Shown in pieces: positions 59,306 to 64,000 of a stretch of 64,000 nt of DNA. Source of the stretch: Methylobacterium mesophilicum SR1.6/6 (GTDB taxonomy: Bacteria > Pseudomonadota > Alphaproteobacteria > Rhizobiales > Beijerinckiaceae); contig NZ_CP043538.1 in assembly GCF_000364445.2 (NCBI RefSeq), positions 6,219,447-6,283,446 on the forward strand, given 5' to 3'. A model generated the notes under the pieces. It saw nothing but the letters and a program-made list of their open reading frames with translations, was not told the origin of the DNA and did not search any database. Every line of letters begins with the position of its first letter. Position 1 is the first letter of the stretch. The position numbers and the translations under genes are program-made.

Positions 59306-60422
59306 GCGGCACCTCCCGGGCGGGATCCGCGCGCGCGGCGTCGCGGAGCGCGTCGAGGAGCAGCGCCTCGTAACGGCGAGCCGTCTCGGCCCAGTCGTAC
59401 CGGCGGGCGTTGTCGTGACCGCGGGCGATCAGCGCGTCCCGCAGCCCGGGCTCGTCGATGAGGCGGCGCAGGCAGGCCGTCAGAGCCGCGGCGTCGGCGG
59501 GGTCGAAGGTCAGCGCGCCCGCGCCGGCGATCTCGGGGGTGGCGGACCGGTTCGAGCAGATCACCGGGCAGCCCAGCGCCTGCGCCTCGAGGACGGGCAG
59601 GCAGAAGCCCTCGGCGAAGGACGGCACGCACAGGCACAGGGCGCTCCGGTAGAGGGCGGCGAGCCGGCCCTCGCCGACCCGCGCCAGGCGCGTCAGCCGC
59701 ACCGGGGCGTCGCCGAGGGCGCCGGCGATCGCCTCGTCCGGATCCTCGCCCACGTGGACGATCCTGAGTTCGGGCTGGCCGAGGGCGACGACGGCCCGGG
59801 CCAGGGTCGCGAAGTTCTTGTTGTAGAGGGCGTTGCCCACCGCCAGCACGAAGGGCCCGGCCGGGGCTTCGAACGTCGGATCCGTCGCCGCGGGATCGAG
59901 CATCGCGGCGGAGGGGATCGTCTGCGTCCGGTCCCGCAGGAACGGATAGTGGCGCCCGAGGTCGGCCCGGGTCGTCGCCGAGACCGCGACGACCCGGGCG
60001 CTGTTGCCGAGGACCAGCCGGAAGATCGGGTCCGTGGTCAGCGCCTCGCGCGACCCCGTGCGGTCGGGCATCGTCCGGAAGTAGAGATCGTGGACGACGC
60101 TGACCCGCGCGCGTCCCCCGAAGGCCGCACCGTAGGGGTCGGCATTGAGAACCACGTCGATGTTCCGGGTCCGGCACAGCTTCGGGACTGCGAAGGCCTG
60201 CCGCAGGACGTCGAGCAGCATGATGCGCGGGCGCGCGACCGTGACCACCTCGATCCGGTCGCGGATCGCCGGGGGCAGCTGCGCGCGCGTCCAAGGCGAG
60301 CGGAGCACGACCGAGAAGGTGCCCCGCTCGAGCAACCCGGCGATCACCCGGAAGGCGACGAGCGCGACCCCGGACGGCCGCCCGGCGAACTGGCTCGGCA
60401 TGTTCACGAGGACGCGCGGCAT
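59286..60422 (-). CDS. GT4-type glycosyltransferase
   Basis: 378 residues from the ATG at 60422. N-terminal MPRVLVNMPSQFAGRPSGVALVAFRVIAGL and VSVVHDLYFRTMP, then a nucleotide-sugar half with GPFVLAVGNALYNKNFATLARAVVALG and EGFCLPVLEAQALGCPVICSNRSATPEI (E-x7-E class). This resembles mannosyltransferase-type GT4 enzymes (WbaZ-like). It is 44 bp downstream of the previous transferase gene and overlaps the next by 20 bp. Donor and acceptor cannot be read from sequence. Confidence 0.86.
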   Translation of the reverse strand: MPRVLVNMPSQFAGRPSGVALVAFRVIAGLLERGTFSVVLRSPWTRAQLPPAIRDRIEVVTVARPRIMLLDVLRQAFAVPKLCRTRNIDVVLNADPYGAAFGGRARVSVVHDLYFRTMPDRTGSREALTTDPIFRLVLGNSARVVAVSATTRADLGRHYPFLRDRTQTIPSAAMLDPAATDPTFEAPAGPFVLAVGNALYNKNFATLARAVVALGQPELRIVHVGEDPDEAIAGALGDAPVRLTRLARVGEGRLAALYRSALCLCVPSFAEGFCLPVLEAQALGCPVICSNRSATPEIAGAGALTFDPADAAALTACLRRLIDEPGLRDALIARGHDNARRYDWAETARRYEALLLDALRDAARADPAREVPHAHPAP

Positions 60423-60466
60423 GTCGGTTCCATCGGCTCCGATCGTTTGGGAGGATCGCCGGCCGC

Positions 60467-61693
60467 TCAGGCGCGGGCGGCGACCTGGCGGATGAGGTCG
60501 GCGAGGGCGGTCTGCATCCCGGCCGCCCCGTAGCGGGACAGCGCCCGCTCCCGGGCGAGGCGGGTGCGCGGCGCGAAGGCGTCCGGCGCCGCCAGCAGCT
60601 CCGCGAGTGCAGCGGCGAGGCGGTCGGGCCGCCGCGGCGGCACGAGGGTGCCGGCGGCGCCGCCGTCGAGGATCTCGGACGAGGCGCCCGCGTCCGTGGC
60701 GACCACCGGCACGCCGGCCAGCATCGCCTCGACGAGGGTCCGGCCGAACGGCTCGGGATCCACCGACGGGTGCACGACCGCGTCCACCGCCTGCATCAGC
60801 GTGGGCACGTCCCCGCGCTGGCCGAGGAACAGCACCCGGTCCGCGACGCCGCGCGCCGCCGCCAGATCGCGCAGCTGCGCGGCGTAGGCGTCCTCGCCGA
60901 ACAGGGGCGCGCCGACCACGATGCATCGGACACCGGGAAGCGTGGCCAGCGCCTCGATCACCACGTCCTGCCCCTTCCAGGGCGCGAGGCGGCTGAACAC
61001 GCCGATGAGGGGCCCCACCGGCAGGCCGAGTTCGGCCCGCAGAACCGCCGGGGGGCGGGGATCGCGGTCGAGGTCGAGGCCGTTCGGCACGATCGTCGCC
61101 AGGTGCGATCGCCCGCCGGCCCGCACGAAGGCGTCCGCCGCAGCCTGCGACGGCACGACGACCCGGGCCGCGCAGAGGTTGGCGAGGCGCGCCTGCACGA
61201 TCCGCTGGGCCCGGCCGAAATGGGCGCCGTCGAGGATGTCGTGCAGGTGCCAGATGATCGGGCGACCGGCCAACCGGGCGGGCAGCGCCGAGAGCAGGAA
61301 GGCCTTCTGCGAATTGGCGTAGACGACGTCGCAGTCGCGCGCGGCGCCGGCCAGCTCCAGCGCGAGCCCCGCGAGCCGCCCGAGCACCGGAAGGGCGCGC
61401 AGGGGCGAGGCATCGCGGCGCAGGCCCGACAGGCCGGTGCCGCGACGCGCCAGGCGGATCTCGAGACCCCGGCTCCTCAGGTCGCTGGCGAGGGCGCCGT
61501 CCTCGAACAGGAAGGCTGCCGAGCCGGGCCAGGGGCGCACGACGTCGCGCAGGACGAGTTCCGCCCCCGACATCGTCCCGGTATGGCTGACGAACAGCAC
61601 CCGGGGGCGGCTGCGCTCCGCGATCTGGACCCCGCGGCTTCCGTCGAGGGGCCGGCCGGCAGGAAGCGCCTCGGCGGGCAGGGCGCCGCTCAT
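60467..61693 (-). CDS. GT4-type glycosyltransferase
   Basis: 408 residues from the ATG at 61693, which shares a base with the stop of the upstream gene. After a polar N-terminus (about 1-28), RPRVLFVSHTGTMSGAELVLRDVVRPW opens the GT-B fold. IIWHLHDILDGAHFG lies in the acceptor half and LIGVFSRLAPWKGQDVVIEALATLPG plus EPFGRTLVEAMLAGVPVVATDAGASSEIL in the donor half (E-x7-E class). Translationally coupled to the Wzc-like gene. Sugar specificity unknown. Confidence 0.88.
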   Translation of the reverse strand: MSGALPAEALPAGRPLDGSRGVQIAERSRPRVLFVSHTGTMSGAELVLRDVVRPWPGSAAFLFEDGALASDLRSRGLEIRLARRGTGLSGLRRDASPLRALPVLGRLAGLALELAGAARDCDVVYANSQKAFLLSALPARLAGRPIIWHLHDILDGAHFGRAQRIVQARLANLCAARVVVPSQAAADAFVRAGGRSHLATIVPNGLDLDRDPRPPAVLRAELGLPVGPLIGVFSRLAPWKGQDVVIEALATLPGVRCIVVGAPLFGEDAYAAQLRDLAAARGVADRVLFLGQRGDVPTLMQAVDAVVHPSVDPEPFGRTLVEAMLAGVPVVATDAGASSEILDGGAAGTLVPPRRPDRLAAALAELLAAPDAFAPRTRLARERALSRYGAAGMQTALADLIRQVAARA

Positions 61694-63891
61694 CACACCG
61701 CCTCCGCGTGGCGCGGCTCGGGAAGCGGCGTCACGTCGTAGGTCGGCTGCAGGCCCGGCCTGACCATCGTCATGGCGATGCCGAGGACTGTGCCCCCCGC
61801 CCGGCGCAGGTTCGCCACGGTCTCGACGGTGTCGGAGAGCTGCGAGCGGCCGTAGCGCGCGCAGCAGAGCACGCCGTCCACGTGGCGGGCGAGCATCGAC
61901 GCGTCCATCAGGAGGCTGGTCGGCGGCGTGTCGAGGAGAACGAGGTCGTAGCGGCGGCTCCAGGCGATGAAGTCGCGCATGCGTTCGCTCATCAGCAACT
62001 CGGTCGAGTCCGGCGTGGGGGTCCCGGCCGGGATCACGTCGAAGCGGCCGGTCGAGACTACGGCGTCGGCGGGGTCGATCTCGTTGCGGAGAACGCCGCC
62101 GAGCCCGGGGCTTCGTCCGAGGCCGAGCGATCCCTCGAAGTTCGGCCGGCGCAAGTCGCACTCGACCAGGAGCACCCGGCGCCCGCTCGCCGCACCGATC
62201 CCCGCCATCGCGAAGGCGGTGAACGACTTGCCCTCGCGGGGTTTCGACGAGGTCACCAGGACGACCTGCGAGGCGCTCCGGCCCACCAGCACCAGATGGG
62301 CGTGGAGGTTGCGCAGGACGTTCTGCATCGTCGGGTCGATCCGCGCCCGCGCCAGGGCGTCGGGCAGGTCGAGTTCCCGATGGCGGTCGGAGAGGCGCCC
62401 GACCAAGCCGGGGGCCTCCAGCCACGGCAGCTGGGCGAAGACCGGGGCGCCGGTCCCCGCCATCAACTGCGCGGAGGTCCGCACCCGCCGGTCGGTGACG
62501 TCGCGCAGGAGCGCCGCCGCGGAGGCCAGCACGCCCGCGAGCACGATGCCGCCTGCCAGGAACGGCAGGGTCTTGGGCGAGAACGGCTCCTGCGGCAGTT
62601 CGGCGAGGCTGACCAGCCGGGTGCTGCCGGTGAGGATGCGCCGCTCGGTCTCCAGCTCGCCCGTGCGCTTGACGAGATCGGCGTAGCGTGTGCGCTTGAT
62701 CTCGGCGTTGCGGACCATGCCCTCGATCGAGGCCTCGTCGTCCATGGCGGCGGCCGCCTCGGTCTTGGCCGTCTCGAGCTGCGCGCGGAGCGACGTGGCC
62801 AGGGCGCTCGACGCCTCGTAGGTCTTGCGCAATCCCTGCGCGATGGTGCCGATCTCCTGATCGATGCGCGCGCGCAGGCTCGCCCGCTCGGTGATCAGCG
62901 CCCGGATCGCCGGATGGTTCGTCCCGAGGTTTGTGCTCTGGTTGGCGAGCTGGGCGCTGACGCCGCTGAGCTGCTGCTTGAGCGCCACGATGGTCGGGCT
63001 GGCCAGCACCGCGGGGGCGCTTTCGGAGCCGTCGCGGCTTCGGTTCTCGATCTCGCCGAGGCGCGCGGCGGCGTCCGCCTTCGCGGCCTCGGCATTGGCG
63101 AGCTGATGGCTGATGTTGGTGAGGCGCTCGGCGCTGATCGGCGCGCTCGACCCCTTCAGCAGCCCCTTGCGGCGCCGGAAATCCTGGATCCGGGTCTCGT
63201 CGCTGCGGATCGACGCGTCGAGCTGACTGACCTCGGTGTGCAGCCAGTCGGCCGCGGACTTGCGGCTGGAGGCCTGGGCCTCGCGCTGATCCTCGAGGAA
63301 GGCGTTGATGAGGGCGCTGGCCATCGTCTGCGCCGTCTCGGGCAGCGGCGACTTGTAGCCGATGGTGATGATGCGGGACCGCCCGGAACTGGTGACGGCG
63401 TAACGCTTCTGCAGGTACTCGACGAGGGCGTTGCGGTCGGTCGTCAGCTTCAGGCAGGCCGCGTCCTTCTTCTCCGAGATCGTCGCGGGACGTCCGCCGG
63501 TGGCGGCGTAGCGGCACTCGGCCAGCACGGGGGCGGCGAGGCCGTCCTCGATCGCGAGCCGCAGTAGCCGCGGGGAGCGGATCACCAGGATCTGGCTCTC
63601 GATGTCGGCGGGGTCGCCGATCTTCTGGATCCAGGCCATCGAGGCGTTGTGGGCGCCCGGTTCGGCCTCCGCCACGATGACAGAGCCGCTCGCCACGTAT
63701 TGCGGCTGGATCATCATCAGGGCTGTGATGGCGAGGCCGAGGACCGCGGTGAACACCACCGCGAACAGGGTGCGGCGGCGCCAGATCCGGGCGAGGGGCG
63801 CGGCGAGACCCTCGCGGCGCTCCGTCGCCGGCGGGGCGGCGCGGACCGGAGACCGGTTCGCCAGGTCGACCGTCATGAGCGACATGGACAT
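61693..63891 (-). CDS. Wzc/ExoP-like polysaccharide co-polymerase fused to a BY-kinase-type ATPase
   Basis: 732 residues. A Wzz-type chain-length domain begins with a membrane span (LFAVVFTAVLGLAITALMMI, about residues 42-62). A periplasmic coiled-coil region (about 190-440, Lys/Glu/Arg-rich heptads) and a second span (LPFLAGGIVLAGVLASAAALL, about residues 468-490) follow. The cytosolic ATPase has Walker A SSKPREGKSFTA (about residues 575-586), Walker A' VLLVECDLRRP and Walker B YDLVLLDTPP. The tyrosine cluster that most BY-kinases have at the C-terminus is missing; only one Tyr lies near the end. It probably sets chain length and couples export. First complete gene of the operon. Confidence 0.9.
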   Translation of the reverse strand: MSMSLMTVDLANRSPVRAAPPATERREGLAAPLARIWRRRTLFAVVFTAVLGLAITALMMIQPQYVASGSVIVAEAEPGAHNASMAWIQKIGDPADIESQILVIRSPRLLRLAIEDGLAAPVLAECRYAATGGRPATISEKKDAACLKLTTDRNALVEYLQKRYAVTSSGRSRIITIGYKSPLPETAQTMASALINAFLEDQREAQASSRKSAADWLHTEVSQLDASIRSDETRIQDFRRRKGLLKGSSAPISAERLTNISHQLANAEAAKADAAARLGEIENRSRDGSESAPAVLASPTIVALKQQLSGVSAQLANQSTNLGTNHPAIRALITERASLRARIDQEIGTIAQGLRKTYEASSALATSLRAQLETAKTEAAAAMDDEASIEGMVRNAEIKRTRYADLVKRTGELETERRILTGSTRLVSLAELPQEPFSPKTLPFLAGGIVLAGVLASAAALLRDVTDRRVRTSAQLMAGTGAPVFAQLPWLEAPGLVGRLSDRHRELDLPDALARARIDPTMQNVLRNLHAHLVLVGRSASQVVLVTSSKPREGKSFTAFAMAGIGAASGRRVLLVECDLRRPNFEGSLGLGRSPGLGGVLRNEIDPADAVVSTGRFDVIPAGTPTPDSTELLMSERMRDFIAWSRRYDLVLLDTPPTSLLMDASMLARHVDGVLCCARYGRSQLSDTVETVANLRRAGGTVLGIAMTMVRPGLQPTYDVTPLPEPRHAEAV

Positions 63892-63896
63892 CGTCC

Positions 63897-64000
63897 TCAG
63901 CCCACAGCTTCGAGTCGCGGAAGGATGCGCGGCCGGGTCTCGCAGGCCGCCCGATGCTGAGCCATCTGCTCGTCCACGAAGCGCGAGAAGCGGACCCGGA
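63897..64000 (-). CDS. C-terminal end of an upstream exopolysaccharide operon gene (partial)
   Basis: The minus-strand frame enters from the right edge and ends at a TGA at 63897-63899, 5 bp upstream of the Wzc-like start codon. The visible 33 residues (FSRFVDEQMAQHRAACETR and a short tail) are too few to name a family. The tight spacing shows it belongs to the same operon. Confidence 0.6.
   Translation of the reverse strand, partial: RVRFSRFVDEQMAQHRAACETRPRILPRLEAVG

Overview
The window looks like a chromosomal segment of a high-GC alphaproteobacterium, most probably Methylobacterium/Methylorubrum. The evidence is the strongly GC-biased third codon positions, a four-gene fds-type (FDH2-like) soluble formate dehydrogenase operon, a ccmIEFH cytochrome c maturation operon, a Rhodobacter-type gene transfer agent (GTA) cluster, and HWE/HisKA_2 sensor kinases. 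All product names come from reading the proteins; no database search was possible.

Layout. 1-3.7 kb: a partial small membrane protein, a LOV-domain (blue-light) HWE histidine kinase, a SufE-like protein and a PAS kinase with a degenerate ATPase domain. 3.9-24.1 kb: a near-complete GTA/HK97-type structural cluster on the + strand (terminase small and large subunits, portal, prohead protease, capsid, connector, head closure, tail terminator, major tail protein, tail chaperones g10 and g10.1, tape-measure-like g11, g12, g13, NlpC/P60 g14, megatron g15, DUF2793 fibre). It starts behind a good sigma70-type promoter and an 8-bp dyad. No integrase, repressor or replication genes are present. Four blocks of minus-strand genes interrupt it or follow it: dps plus two trypsin-like proteases, a TauD-family dioxygenase, a toxin-antitoxin pair, and an SGNH hydrolase next to the DUF2793 gene. 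A lysozyme, holin-like proteins and a small membrane protein follow (24.8-26.6 kb).

26.8-38.7 kb: a PepSY protein and an OmpR-type regulator (FeuN/FeuP-like) are separated by about 9.4 kb from the probable partner kinase (FeuQ-like), which sits directly upstream of ccmI. The intervening segment holds a PrpF-family isomerase and an alpha-galactoside-type module (AraC regulator, GH4 glycosidase, ABC importer, CBM-like protein). 38.9-43.6 kb: ccmI, ccmE, ccmF, ccmH. 43.7 kb: a GST. 44.7-52.8 kb: fdsG, fdsB, fdsA, fdsD, an OFA-family oxalate/formate transporter and a LysR regulator, a plausible formate/oxalate unit. 53.3 kb: a single-domain response regulator. 53.8-64 kb: a minus-strand exopolysaccharide operon (Wzc-like co-polymerase/ATPase, four GT4 glycosyltransferases, Wzx flippase, Wzy-like polymerase).

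The most striking signal is at 14538-14606. The g10.1 tail-chaperone reading frame has no usable start codon. It is entered by what looks like a complete -1 programmed frameshift cassette at the end of g10: an internal Shine-Dalgarno, an A_AAC_CCT slippery heptamer, a 5-nt spacer and a perfect 10-bp stem. This would make a g10-g10.1 fusion, the GTA counterpart of phage lambda G/GT.
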